Shown here: positions 7,598 to 16,313 of the stretch, in pieces | Numbering within the stretch: position 1 is the stretch's first letter | Layout of the letters: every line of letters begins with the position of its first letter | Program-made: the position numbers and the translations under genes | The notes under the pieces: generated by a model | Seen by the model: the letters and a program-made list of their open reading frames with translations, nothing else | The model's database searches: none | Told to the model about the DNA's origin: nothing | IMG/VR virus record: IMGVR_UViG_3300025881_000085 | Span: 1 to 23,697 of that record | Origin: a virus | Length of the DNA stretch: 23,697 nucleotides | Reading direction: 5' to 3' (one strand)

Positions 7598-9130
7598 TTA
7601 TTCTTCTTCAGCATCAGCGGGATTTGCTACTTCTCCGCTTTTTATTTCATCCTCTACTTGAGACTTCAGTTCTTTAATATCTTCTTCACTATATTTCAAA
7701 ACATTTTTAAATACCCATTCTTTAGAGAAATAGTCTCCAACATACTGAGTCATAATATCAAGTGTCTGTAGTCTTTCTCTTAAAACTTCTGCGTCTTTCA
7801 TTTCAGAGAAATAATTATCTCTTGCATAGTCAACTCTTATACTGGTTTTCCAAGCATCCCAATCTGCTTCAGTTATAACCTTTTTAAGCACTAATTGTTT
7901 TTTAAGTACTTGTAAAAAAATCATACTAAATTTTTTGCGAAGGCGGTCTATAAATTTACTAAATTTGACTTCTTCTCTTGTAATTTCATTGTTCCTACCA
8001 AGAGAAAATTGTGATTCTTGTTCTAGTCTATTGAGTGGAACATTTAATGAACGATATAACCGTTTTTGAAAATATATGATATCATCAATTTGACCTAAGT
8101 TATCACCACCCGGAAGTGTTGTTACTTCAGTTCCTCTACCGCCTTCTCTGCGTGGCAACCAAAAATCTTCAAGCATTGACATATGTTTACGATCATCACG
8201 CAATTCACCAGTACCAGCATCGTAAACGAGTTTGTTACGATATTTGGTCATAATATTTTTCATATATTCTTCTGCTTTACCTTTTGGTAAGTTACCAACA
8301 TCAACATAAAAAATTCTACGTTCTGGCGCACGACTCAATCTGTAAATAACCAGAGAGTCTTCCATCATTCTTAATTGATTGACAGGCTTAATGCACTTAT
8401 GTAAATGAGAAACAACTTTTTTTCTGGATTCATCTAAAAGACCACTTGTTACATAATTGATTGAATCTAGTGTAAATTTTACACCTTTATTTTGAATTTG
8501 CCCTGCTGATGTTTTTCCTGGTTTTTCAGTGTATATGAAATATTCATTAATTGATTCAATAATGTCTGCATTTGTGGCAGGGTCTTTTTTAGTTTTAACT
8601 TCTTTAACTTTTCTTATTTTTGTGGCATCAATGAAACGAACTTCTTGAATACCTGCTTTTTCATTTTTTTCATCAACTAAAATATGGTGATAAATTCTAC
8701 CATCAATGTACCATCTTTTGAACAGATCATGAGCATGTTCAGATGCGTCAAACATTGAGAGAACATTATCAAATTCTTCTTGAACTATTTTTTTAATGTT
8801 ATCTGGTGCGTCTATTTCGTCGGTATTTAAGGATAATGTACTTTCATCTGCATTATTTACAATCGCTTCATTTACAATATCTTCTATCGCCATATCAACT
8901 TCTGGATGAATAGAAATTCCACGATATTTGTTAATCATCGCGATATTATCTTTGGTATTATCACCATCAATATCTATGTATTGACCAAAATGACTTCCAG
9001 ATGCAGTAATATATCCAGCACCATCATCACTTTGTGGCGCAACTACACTTTTAATTCTTTCTGCTTCTTTATCACCTTGCTTCTTTCGTTTTATCTCAAA
9101 ACCAAAGAGAGAAACTGTATTTTCTGCCAT
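7598..9130 (-). CDS. 20: Portal vertex protein gp20
   Basis: At 510 aa this matches the T4 gp20 portal family in length and in conserved blocks: NKYRGISIHPEVDMAIEDIV near residue 67, DGRIYHHILVD, the LRMMEDSLVIYRLSRAPERR block with the following FYVDVGNLPKGKAEEYM, and the DFWLPRREGGRGTEVTTLPG block. Gp20 forms the dodecameric ring at one capsid vertex that nucleates prohead assembly, passes DNA and docks terminase and neck. The ATG at 9130 has AGGA about 8 nt upstream. The gene follows tube gene gp19 as in T4, but here it is followed by fibre genes instead of the prohead core genes. A late promoter and a 5' hairpin precede it. Confidence 0.96.
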   Translation of the reverse strand: MAENTVSLFGFEIKRKKQGDKEAERIKSVVAPQSDDGAGYITASGSHFGQYIDIDGDNTKDNIAMINKYRGISIHPEVDMAIEDIVNEAIVNNADESTLSLNTDEIDAPDNIKKIVQEEFDNVLSMFDASEHAHDLFKRWYIDGRIYHHILVDEKNEKAGIQEVRFIDATKIRKVKEVKTKKDPATNADIIESINEYFIYTEKPGKTSAGQIQNKGVKFTLDSINYVTSGLLDESRKKVVSHLHKCIKPVNQLRMMEDSLVIYRLSRAPERRIFYVDVGNLPKGKAEEYMKNIMTKYRNKLVYDAGTGELRDDRKHMSMLEDFWLPRREGGRGTEVTTLPGGDNLGQIDDIIYFQKRLYRSLNVPLNRLEQESQFSLGRNNEITREEVKFSKFIDRLRKKFSMIFLQVLKKQLVLKKVITEADWDAWKTSIRVDYARDNYFSEMKDAEVLRERLQTLDIMTQYVGDYFSKEWVFKNVLKYSEEDIKELKSQVEDEIKSGEVANPADAEEE

Positions 9131-9154
9131 GAAACATTCCTATGATTTATATTG

Positions 9155-9178
9155 AGTGGGGGAACGAATCCCCCCACT
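9155..9178 (-). promoter_or_regulatory. GC-rich stem-loop with UUCG loop in the gp20 leader
   Basis: On the minus strand AGTGGGGG pairs perfectly with CCCCCACT, extended inwards by a G-U and an A-U pair to a TTCG loop, giving a 10-bp stem. It sits between the gp19 stop and the gp20 ATG. It is not followed by a T-run on the minus strand, so a classic intrinsic terminator is doubtful in that direction. On the plus strand four T follow. Because the late octamer lies 10 nt upstream, the hairpin would be almost at the 5' end of the gp20 transcript. Confidence 0.75.
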
Positions 9179-9187
9179 TTTCACAAG

Positions 9188-9195
9188 TATTTATA
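9188..9195 (-). promoter_or_regulatory. T4-type late promoter octamer TATAAATA
   Basis: An exact octamer on the minus strand starting 2 nt after the gp19 TAA. The predicted transcript start is near 9182, giving a leader of about 50 nt for gp20 that begins with the stem-loop at 9155-9178. It likely drives gp20, the long fibre and the glycine-rich protein. Confidence 0.78.
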
Positions 9196-9197
9196 CG

Positions 9198-9725
9198 TTA
9201 ACTTGTGCTATTACTTTCCCAATATTGTACTTGGAACTCACAAGTAAATTCTTCAATAGCATCTTGAGTATCATAAGATAATTCAATTGAAGAAATATTA
9301 GTTGGAAAACAACCTCTGAAAATATATCTTTTCAAAATACTTTCATCTTTATCAAGTTGATCAACCAAAAGGTCTGCTTGATAAGTTTGAGGATTGGTAA
9401 ATCCAATGTTGGTGGAATGAGAATTAATACCATTCATCCAACGCTCCAATGCATTTCTTGTACCAAAATCAGTATCATTAATGATTGTTGCGGTCCAAGT
9501 TTCAAATGTTCTATCTCCAGCAATTTTCAACTGCCTACCTCTGAAGGGAACTTCAATTGCATTCAGTGTTGATGCTGGAAGTTGTGCTGCCCTACACATA
9601 AAAGATGTAAGTTCAACATTACCTGCTGCATATCCTGGAAAGTTAATGGTTGCTTTAAAAAGGTTTGCTCTTGCGCCACCCCCTCTTAATTTTGCTTTAA
9701 AATCGTCTACGCCTAAAATCGCCAT
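9198..9725 (-). CDS. 19: Tail tube protein gp19
   Basis: At 175 aa it is close to the usual length of T4 gp19. It begins MAILGVDDFKAKLRGGGARAN, and family features include the small-residue start, 'ARANLFKATINFPGY', the central LPASTLNAIEVPFRGRQLKI block with GDRTFETWTATIINDTDF, and the final FTCEFQVQYWES strand. Gp19 hexamers stack to form the inner tube through which DNA passes. The gene directly follows the sheath gene with a 20-nt gap containing AGGAG before the ATG. No separate late octamer lies in the gap, so it is probably co-transcribed with gp18. Confidence 0.95.
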   Translation of the reverse strand: MAILGVDDFKAKLRGGGARANLFKATINFPGYAAGNVELTSFMCRAAQLPASTLNAIEVPFRGRQLKIAGDRTFETWTATIINDTDFGTRNALERWMNGINSHSTNIGFTNPQTYQADLLVDQLDKDESILKRYIFRGCFPTNISSIELSYDTQDAIEEFTCEFQVQYWESNSTS

Positions 9726-9745
9726 TTTTTATCTCCTATGCTATC

Positions 9746-11830
9746 TTATACGCCAGAAGTGCCAACAACTTCTTCAAACGTAACTCCAGTGCGTACAGCA
9801 ACAAAGTTAAGGGTGATGAAGTTAATAGACCTTGCAGGTTTGATGAATAGGGAAGCGATAAATTGATTTGAATCTATAATTAACGGTGTGTTATTAGTTT
9901 CATCACAAACCAATTTGAAATCGGTAATTCCCCTTCTACCTTTCACATCTCTGAGTAGAGGTTCAACGATATTTACAAATTCAGCCCTTGTAAATTCATC
10001 GTTAAATTCAAACAGAATGTTTTGTGCCGCTGCTGCAATTGCTCTCTCAAGAACAAGAAACAATCTACGAACATTAATCCGATCAAATGCTGATGGTCTT
10101 GCTAAGTGAGTTTTATCACCATAAAGCAATATACCTTCGCCCGGAATATTAGCGATTGGGTTGATACCTGCTTTATACAGCGTATCTCTCTCTGATTTAG
10201 TTGGCGAATATGCCAAACTAGTTACACCAAAATATTGACCTCTACGAGTACCTGCTGGTGAGAACCATGGAGCAAAATTATTGTCTGTTGCTGCCATAAT
10301 ACCTGCTGTAGAAGATGCTGCTGGAATAAAAATGTATTGATCATTATATTTGTCGTAAACTTTTAGATAGTTGTTATCAACAGCAAGGTAAGAACTTCTT
10401 GTAAATGAATTAGAAGTCATTGCGCTTGAAATTGCCGTGACCGCCGCCGCTGAAGTTGTTTTTCCAACAATTGCATCACGATTTGGTGATGTTAATACCA
10501 TACAATCTTTACGTGTGTTTTGTGCTATAGATACCATATTATTTACAACAGTTTGATGATTTTGAGCAGTCGCTAGGCCAGGAGCAATCATGAAATCAAT
10601 CGCTAAAGCATTTGGATCATTAAATTTGGCAAAGCCAGTTCCAAAATCTGCTGCCACAAGTGCCGTTGAATTTACACCTCCACCAAGAGATATTGTAAGT
10701 TCTTTTTTACTACCAGTTCCAAACACATTGGAGTAATCTTTAGTTCCTGTTGGTGCTGTACCTGCATTTGTACCAAATCTAGAATCATTGACAGAAGGTA
10801 ACCAAACATATTGTGAATTTCTGTTTATTACTTCTTGAATATAATTTGTTGATCCTTGATTAGTTTTCGCTCCCAGTATCAAAGAAACAAATGGGAATGT
10901 TTCCAAAACTGTACCAGCAATTCCTGAAACATCACCTTCTTCATCAATAATGGCAACATGAACTTCATCGTTAGTGACACTTGTACCCGCACCCGCACTA
11001 GCGGTGTTTGCGAAGTCTGAAGTTGCTGGCGCAGCATCAAAAAATCCTCTATACGCCCAATTAGTGAAATCTGAATCACCAGTGCTGTTTGCAATTATAG
11101 AAACTTTTAAACTATTTCCAAGAACTCCAGGATACTTTGCCACAAAGGTGTGTCCATCTGTACCAAGTTGGGCTTTTTGTCCATCAAAGTTGTCAGTATT
11201 TGTTACTAATGGAACTGATCCACTTCCTGCTACTGGCGTACCAGAAGTTGTGAATGTACCGATATCAACTACACCAGTTGCACCAGCAGAATCTTCGCCA
11301 GTGATTATAATCTTCAGATCGTTTGCAGGTGATGCGCCACCTAAACTGGTTCCAAGAATAACTGCTGAATCTCCAACATTATAGTCGCCGCCAGTTCCTT
11401 CATTTGTTAGTGTTGCTGAATAAGCACCACCACTTCTTACTACTGTCCATTCCGCGCCAGTGCCAGTTGCGCTTGCGCCAGCCGCACCAGAGATTGATGA
11501 ATGAGTCAATCCGGTATAAGTTGTTGCCCCAACCGTTGTTTCGTATGAGTTTTTTGCTGTATCTGTATACTCTCTAACGATAAATAAATCATCAGAATAT
11601 CGCAAAAATTGATTTGCTGCATGAAAGTCTACAGTATTAACTGTATCAGGACTTCCAAAAGTTCCTACTAAGGTTGCTTCATTGCTAACGAGTGTGGGTA
11701 CATCACATGGACCCCAAGAAAAGTTTCCTACAAACGCACCTGTTGACGTAGGTATGTTGGGAACTCCACTAGTTAGATCAACTTCTTTTACAACGATTGC
11801 AGGAGATTCAGAGGGTGCTGTTAATGCCAT
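9746..11830 (-). CDS. 18: Tail sheath protein gp18
   Basis: A 694-aa protein, slightly longer than T4 gp18. The N-terminus (SPAIVVKEVDLTSGVPNI, then GAFVGNFSWGPCDVPTLV) and C-terminus (NVRRLFLVLERAIAAAAQNI, then FEFNDEFTRAEF, VEPLLRDVKGRRGITDF and the final FITLNFVAVRTGVTFEEVV) are characteristic of contractile sheath subunits. The nucleotide-independent sheath contracts around the gp19 tube during infection. Residues about 112-203 form a Gly/Ala/Thr-rich insert with 'GGDYNVGDSAVILGTSLGG' and SPANDLKIIITGEDSAG, a module I associate with marine phage structural proteins. It may be an exposed decoration domain. A late promoter lies 65 nt upstream, and AAGGA precedes the ATG. Confidence 0.96.
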   Translation of the reverse strand: MALTAPSESPAIVVKEVDLTSGVPNIPTSTGAFVGNFSWGPCDVPTLVSNEATLVGTFGSPDTVNTVDFHAANQFLRYSDDLFIVREYTDTAKNSYETTVGATTYTGLTHSSISGAAGASATGTGAEWTVVRSGGAYSATLTNEGTGGDYNVGDSAVILGTSLGGASPANDLKIIITGEDSAGATGVVDIGTFTTSGTPVAGSGSVPLVTNTDNFDGQKAQLGTDGHTFVAKYPGVLGNSLKVSIIANSTGDSDFTNWAYRGFFDAAPATSDFANTASAGAGTSVTNDEVHVAIIDEEGDVSGIAGTVLETFPFVSLILGAKTNQGSTNYIQEVINRNSQYVWLPSVNDSRFGTNAGTAPTGTKDYSNVFGTGSKKELTISLGGGVNSTALVAADFGTGFAKFNDPNALAIDFMIAPGLATAQNHQTVVNNMVSIAQNTRKDCMVLTSPNRDAIVGKTTSAAAVTAISSAMTSNSFTRSSYLAVDNNYLKVYDKYNDQYIFIPAASSTAGIMAATDNNFAPWFSPAGTRRGQYFGVTSLAYSPTKSERDTLYKAGINPIANIPGEGILLYGDKTHLARPSAFDRINVRRLFLVLERAIAAAAQNILFEFNDEFTRAEFVNIVEPLLRDVKGRRGITDFKLVCDETNNTPLIIDSNQFIASLFIKPARSINFITLNFVAVRTGVTFEEVVGTSGV

Positions 11831-11894
11831 TTCTCTTTTCCTTTTCCAAGTAAATTAATAAGTTCTTCATAATACGGTTATGTTCAATTACTTG

Positions 11895-11902
11895 TATTTA
11901 TA
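11895..11902 (-). promoter_or_regulatory. T4-type late promoter octamer TATAAATA
   Basis: An exact octamer on the minus strand in the 83-nt gap between the gp17 stop (11914) and the gp18 ATG (11830). The predicted leader of about 58 nt is the longest in this window. It should drive the highly expressed sheath and tube genes. Confidence 0.78.
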
Positions 11903-11913
11903 TAAAGTGTATT

Positions 11914-13515
11914 TTAGAACCTTTCATATTCTGTTTGTATATGCCATCTCTCTGCTTCGTGATCTACAACTATTTCATGTCTACCATCATCTATAAATCC
12001 AAAAGGTAGCACATCATTTTCAATTTCTTGCATTTTCTGAGAAAATAACAAATCTTTAATTTCAATATCTGTAAGTTCATTAAAATGAAGTGTACCTACA
12101 AAATACCCAAAAAGAACAAAATTCATCACTAGATCATCATGATTACCATCACTTGCTTCCCACGAATTTCCTTTTGCCGAAAACGTAGATATTTCTAGTA
12201 TAGTATTTTCATCATGTATGATTAATTTTTTATTTTCAAGTAAGTCTTTGAATGATGAACAGCCCATTCTTTTTACTTTTCTATTCATTTTAATACCAAT
12301 AGAATCTGCTTTCACTAAAGATTCAACATACATATTTTCATATTCTAAATCGTGATACAATCCGTTAGCCACAACCATTCCAGCATCATTTGATTCAACT
12401 ACAACAGTTGCCATATTATATGCAGAAGCATACTTATAAATTATATTTGGAAATAATAATGGAGATATAAGATTATTTCTATATACAGCAACTTGTTCAA
12501 ACACATCATTTGAAATATCAATTATATTGAATGTTGAATAATCTCGGCCTCTACCTTGAGCAATATCAACCATACAAGCATAAGTATGACCTTCTATTGG
12601 TTCTTTATATACCAAAACACTGTCTTTGTCAATTCTTTTTTTAGGTTGTGTTGCTGATAATGAAAGTAATGTTTCAACCTCTATAAGCGTGTTTCCAGTT
12701 CCTATAAATGTGTTTCCGAATTCTTGATCAAACTGAAGTTGGGACGTATTATTGATTGTTTGTTCTTTCCATGCAACATCACGGCCCGGCACATCCCACC
12801 AATCAACTCTAAAAGGTTTATATTCATTTACTTCTTGAACAGCACCTTCCCAAATTTTATGAAAGACATTACCTATGCCGTTTGCAGTAGAAGTGATAAT
12901 AACCTTAGTATTTTCACCAGCAGAAACAACAGGATATGTTGAAGTATAAAATTCGTTTGCTCTTTCAACAAATGCAAACTCATCAAGGTAAAGTAAATTT
13001 ACCGACATGCCGCGAATAGATGAACCTGAAGTTGCTGCCGCAACTATTCTAGAGTTATTACTAAATTCAATTGAACCCTTATTTAGTGCTTTACATCCTG
13101 GTTGCAAAAAGAAAGGTAAATTCTCTAACATAAGAGTGACTCTTCCCAGCATTTCTCTTGCTGTCGCACCTTTATTTGCCATAACTGCAATAACTTGTTC
13201 TGGATTGAACAAAGCAAACCAAAGTAAATATGCTACTGATGATATGGATTTACCCGATTGCCGACACGCTAGAACGATAGAGAATCTGTTGTTAGTAAAT
13301 TGATCAAACATTTTTTCTTGGTATGGATATAGATCAAAATTGACAAGACCTCTATCAAGTGATATTATCTTGCAATATGTCTTTGCAAAATATGCTGGAT
13401 CATTCATACATTTTTGATATTCTAAAACACTTTCTTGTGTCCATTCTTGAATCACACCATCACGTTTTACATTCATATTTCCAAGATAAGAGTTTGTTAC
13501 TTGACGATCAGTCAT
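11914..13515 (-). CDS. 17: Terminase large subunit gp17 (packaging ATPase and nuclease)
   Basis: 533 aa counted from the ATG at 13515. A GTG at 13521 would add two residues, but AGAG is better spaced for the ATG, and GTG has no clear ribosome binding site. The Walker A motif is CRQSGKS (84-90) and Walker B is LLYLDE (174-179). An ITSTANG motif follows, which couples ATP hydrolysis. The C-terminal RNase H-like nuclease shows its three acidic sites: Asp317 in CMVDIAQGRGRDYS, Glu374 in VVVESNDAG, and Asp460/461 in GNHDDLVMN. The protein pumps DNA through the portal and cuts concatemers. The start overlaps the end of gp16 (ATGACTGA), so translation is probably coupled. Confidence 0.97.
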   Translation of the reverse strand: MTDRQVTNSYLGNMNVKRDGVIQEWTQESVLEYQKCMNDPAYFAKTYCKIISLDRGLVNFDLYPYQEKMFDQFTNNRFSIVLACRQSGKSISSVAYLLWFALFNPEQVIAVMANKGATAREMLGRVTLMLENLPFFLQPGCKALNKGSIEFSNNSRIVAAATSGSSIRGMSVNLLYLDEFAFVERANEFYTSTYPVVSAGENTKVIITSTANGIGNVFHKIWEGAVQEVNEYKPFRVDWWDVPGRDVAWKEQTINNTSQLQFDQEFGNTFIGTGNTLIEVETLLSLSATQPKKRIDKDSVLVYKEPIEGHTYACMVDIAQGRGRDYSTFNIIDISNDVFEQVAVYRNNLISPLLFPNIIYKYASAYNMATVVVESNDAGMVVANGLYHDLEYENMYVESLVKADSIGIKMNRKVKRMGCSSFKDLLENKKLIIHDENTILEISTFSAKGNSWEASDGNHDDLVMNFVLFGYFVGTLHFNELTDIEIKDLLFSQKMQEIENDVLPFGFIDDGRHEIVVDHEAERWHIQTEYERF

Positions 13516-13888
13516 CTTCACTCTTTGGATTAAATTCTACTACATTTTCATTATCTTTAATATGGATAGCCTCTGGTTCTTTTATATCTTGAAGCATTCT
13601 TTGTAATTCTACAGTTGAACCTACAAACAAATTATTTGTAGTTCCACCCTCTAATGCTTGAGTATTTCTATTTAACTCATTTTTCTTTTTATGTAAATCA
13701 ATGAGTTTGTCATTTACTTCAGATACATTTTTAATTAAACCAGCAACAACTTCAAACGCCCTTGGATGTTCTAAAGCAGAAGCAATATTCATCATTTCAT
13801 CTAAAGACTCCTGACCTTTTTGAATTAAGTCGTAATAAGTCTGCCGTGTAAATTCTAAATCATTTTTTTCATTATTTGAATCACTCAT
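13508..13888 (-). CDS. 16: Terminase small subunit gp16
   Basis: A 126-aa, largely helical protein with the gp16 core 'YYDLIQKGQESLDEMM', ALEHPRAFEVVAGLIKNVSE and VNDKLIDLHKKKNELN (about residues 18-72), which forms the coiled-coil oligomer of the family. An acidic tail follows. Gp16 recognises DNA and regulates gp17 ATPase and nuclease activity. It lies between gp15 and gp17 as in T4; AGGA lies about 10 nt before the ATG, and its stop overlaps the gp17 start. It is shorter than T4 gp16 (about 164 aa), as in other marine T4-like phages as I recall. Confidence 0.93.
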   Translation of the reverse strand: MSDSNNEKNDLEFTRQTYYDLIQKGQESLDEMMNIASALEHPRAFEVVAGLIKNVSEVNDKLIDLHKKKNELNRNTQALEGGTTNNLFVGSTVELQRMLQDIKEPEAIHIKDNENVVEFNPKSEDD

Positions 13889-13899
13889 TATATTTTTTC

Positions 13900-14694
13900 C
13901 TACGCACTATCAAAATTTTCTTTTATTGTTTCAGTAAATCCAAAATCACTATCTCCTGATGGCGGTGCTAAATTTAAAGGATTAGGTTCAATAGTATATT
14001 GAGATAATTGTGGATCACTAGAATCTCCTAAAATTTGGTTATAAACATCAGTAGTTGTTTTTCTAATAATACTATGATCATTAATAGGCCCATAAAAGTT
14101 CGCCAGCATCGTAAAATCTAAAGTATAAATTATAGTTCTTCTTTGTTCTAATGATCCTTCAAAATCATCTGCAAAATTTACACTCGTTAATGTGATAGGA
14201 ACATCTTCCTTTATGTCAGAGGCTAATGTTGCAAAAGGTTTCATTGTTATAGTATAATGCGGATTAAAGTATGGAATTATCTGTTCCACCATTTGTAGAG
14301 CATCATCTTGCGTCTTTGCATAGATATTTAATTGAAATGCAATGTCATATGGTGCAGGACTGAAAAATTTATTTCTTTTAGTATTAGATGTGACGGATAA
14401 ATTTTTATCATATGCATTCATCTTAGGGAGTTTACGTTCTGCATTATATGTAAAAGACGTTATTTCAAAAGACATTCTAGGAAGTTTAATAGCAACCCTT
14501 GTATCCTTTTCAAGATCAGGATTTTCTCTGATCCTTTCTAAGTATTTTGCTTTAGGTGCATATGAAAGTGGTACTTTTACTTGACTTATGATTTTTCCAG
14601 AAGAATCTTTTCTTAACACATAAATGTTGTTGAACATAGTTCCAAAAATTGCAACTGATTTTCTAATTCTTTCGTGATAGAAATACTGTAACAT
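13900..14694 (-). CDS. 15: Tail completion and sheath stabiliser gp15
   Basis: A 264-aa protein starting MLQYFYHERIRKSVAIFGTM, then FNNIYVLRK, with 'VPLSYAPKAKYLERI', 'IKLPRMSFEITSFTYNAERK' and 'PAPYDIAFQLNIYAKTQDDA'. These match the T4 gp15 blocks (tyrosine-rich start, 'VPITYASKE', 'LPRINLHLVDFSYNA'). Gp15 forms the hexameric ring that caps the finished tail and joins it to the neck (gp13/gp14). The ATG overlaps the stop of the preceding repeat-protein gene in a TAATG, with GGGAG 8-9 nt upstream. Separation from the gp14 N-terminal gene by a 1.6-kb repeat gene is unusual. Confidence 0.93.
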   Translation of the reverse strand: MLQYFYHERIRKSVAIFGTMFNNIYVLRKDSSGKIISQVKVPLSYAPKAKYLERIRENPDLEKDTRVAIKLPRMSFEITSFTYNAERKLPKMNAYDKNLSVTSNTKRNKFFSPAPYDIAFQLNIYAKTQDDALQMVEQIIPYFNPHYTITMKPFATLASDIKEDVPITLTSVNFADDFEGSLEQRRTIIYTLDFTMLANFYGPINDHSIIRKTTTDVYNQILGDSSDPQLSQYTIEPNPLNLAPPSGDSDFGFTETIKENFDSA

Positions 14695-16313
14695 TATTCG
14701 TCTCCCGGATCACCAAATGGATTAGTTTCAGAAAAATCCAAGAAATCTAATGTAGTACCACTTACATTAGCGGCAAATTCTTCATTCTGTTCATTTGAAG
14801 AAATTTTATTAACTTCTTTTACTGTCAAAATTTTTGTTCTAAATCCATGATCGCCCCCAACAATATCTGAGTCTGATCCCGGTGCAAATGTATGATACTT
14901 TCCATCATCAGCACCTACATGAACTAAAGACATTACTCCAGTTTCTGAATTAAAATTAGTTATTTCACCTCTAAGTTTAGTGGTTGCTAATTGATGAGAT
15001 ATTTTTTCACCAACAGAATATTTCGCAAGGATTGGTGGAGCAATATAAATTGAAGGTGCGCCCTTACTTGGTTCATAATATTTTCCCCTCGCAGTTATTA
15101 CTATTCCTGTTATGGTTCTATTTGTTGGATGCACAACAGAGTGACCCGCCGCTCTGAAATGATTACTGTCTCCAGTTGCACTATCAAAAATTACTGTTGG
15201 TAATTCTGTATAAAATCTTCCAGCATTAGTCATCGTAACAGATAAAATACTATTATCGCTATCATCTGGATTCATATTTGCAACTCCGGTTGCTGTAAAA
15301 TCAGTTGCAACTTTTGTTGGGGCTGAAACAATTACGCTTGGCGCATCTGTATAAAAATTTCCAGAATCTGTTATAGTTAAAGATGATAAAACCGCATTGG
15401 TTATAACTGGTAATGCACTAGCGGTAAAGTCGCTTGCTATCTTTTCTGGTGCTGAAATTGTAACAGTTGGTGGGCTAGAATAAAAATCCCCAGAATCTGT
15501 AATAGTCACAGTAGATACCACATGATCAACTATTGTTAAACTTGCTGTTGCAGTAAAATTACTTGACGGTAATGTTGGTGCTGAAATTGTAACAGTTGGT
15601 GATGTTGTATATCCACTACCAGAATCTGTAATTAAAACACTTGAAAGTCTATTATTAACTATTGTTGCTGTGGCGGTAGCAGTTGAACCACCAACAGAAT
15701 CAAACGGTGAAATTGTTATTGTGGGTGGTGTAGAATTATCATAAAATTTACCAGCATTGGTTATTGTTAATCCAGATAGTTTATTGGATGCTATTGAAGA
15801 TGATACTAATGCTTGTTTATCATTATCAGTCGGGGCTGATATCGTTATATTTGCAGTTCCAGCACTATCGCTATCATAAAATTTGCCAGCATTGGTTATT
15901 GTTAATCCAGATACTTTATTGGATACTATTGAAGATGATACTAATGCTTGTTTATTACTTGAATCTGTAGGTGGTGATATTGTTAGGGTAACCGTACTAG
16001 AACTATCATAAAATTTTCCAGCATTAGTAACTGTAAAAGAACTTACTTTATTACCTGACAATATTGCCGATACTAATGCTTGTTTATTACTTGAATCTGT
16101 AGGTGGTGATATTGTAATATTCGGCACACTCAGATAATGTGATCCAGAAGTGGTAACTCCAATTGATATTGTTGTGGTGGCACTATCTAAGTTTGGTATC
16201 ATAACCGCTTTGAGTATAGGAGTAGTCGGTGCTTCAATTACTATTGCAGGTGCAGAATCATATCCAAAACCAGCGTCAGTAATTAAACCACTTTGAATAT
16301 AGTTAGTAGGCAT
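14694..16313 (-). CDS. Neck-associated tandem beta-repeat protein ending in a gp14 C-terminal-like domain (539 aa)
   Basis: Residues about 5-430 are ten tandem units of 42-47 residues with consensus 'LTITNAGKFYDS-PTVTISAPT', then a Ser/Ala-rich strand and 'IVSNKVSG'. Residues 431-539 are different: YSVGEKISHQL, then 'GEITNFNSETGVMSLVHV', and the acidic end TTLDFLDFSETNPFGDPGDE. That tail strongly resembles, from memory, the C-terminus of neck protein gp14 in marine T4-like phages. The gene is joined by TAATG overlaps to the gp14 N-terminal gene upstream and to gp15 downstream. My interpretation is that gp14 was divided and the repeat array placed in front of its C-terminal domain, so this protein probably stays in the neck and projects the repeats. 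It is certainly a beta-repeat structural protein; the neck location is inferred. Confidence 0.8.
   Translation of the reverse strand: MPTNYIQSGLITDAGFGYDSAPAIVIEAPTTPILKAVMIPNLDSATTTISIGVTTSGSHYLSVPNITISPPTDSSNKQALVSAILSGNKVSSFTVTNAGKFYDSSSTVTLTISPPTDSSNKQALVSSSIVSNKVSGLTITNAGKFYDSDSAGTANITISAPTDNDKQALVSSSIASNKLSGLTITNAGKFYDNSTPPTITISPFDSVGGSTATATATIVNNRLSSVLITDSGSGYTTSPTVTISAPTLPSSNFTATASLTIVDHVVSTVTITDSGDFYSSPPTVTISAPEKIASDFTASALPVITNAVLSSLTITDSGNFYTDAPSVIVSAPTKVATDFTATGVANMNPDDSDNSILSVTMTNAGRFYTELPTVIFDSATGDSNHFRAAGHSVVHPTNRTITGIVITARGKYYEPSKGAPSIYIAPPILAKYSVGEKISHQLATTKLRGEITNFNSETGVMSLVHVGADDGKYHTFAPGSDSDIVGGDHGFRTKILTVKEVNKISSNEQNEEFAANVSGTTLDFLDFSETNPFGDPGDE
15035..16300 (-). repeat. 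Array of ten 126-141-bp coding repeats
   Basis: The encoded units each carry a 'T-x-A/S-G-x-F/Y-Y' turn and 'P-T-V-T-I-S-A-P' strand. Units 2-5 (about 15660-16165) are close relatives and units 6-10 are more diverged. Recent copies show in the DNA: a 47-bp segment at 15937-15983 is identical to 16069-16115 (132 bp apart), and 15738-15820 differs from 15873-15955 by three bases in 83 (135 bp apart). Confidence 0.88.

Noticed and set aside
9144-9151. TATAAATC on the minus strand just upstream of gp20, like a second late promoter
   Set aside because: The last base differs from the octamer and the transcript leader would be only about 8 nt, too short for the ribosome binding site; an exact octamer exists at 9188-9195.
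10974-11384. 136-aa plus-strand open frame opposite the sheath gene
   Set aside because: It is antisense to well-conserved gp18 coding sequence, has no ribosome binding site and no recognisable protein features.
13519-13521. GTG start for gp17 two codons upstream of the ATG
   Set aside because: The ATG at 13515 has a better spaced AGAG and overlaps the gp16 stop in the common ATGACTGA style; the difference is only two residues.
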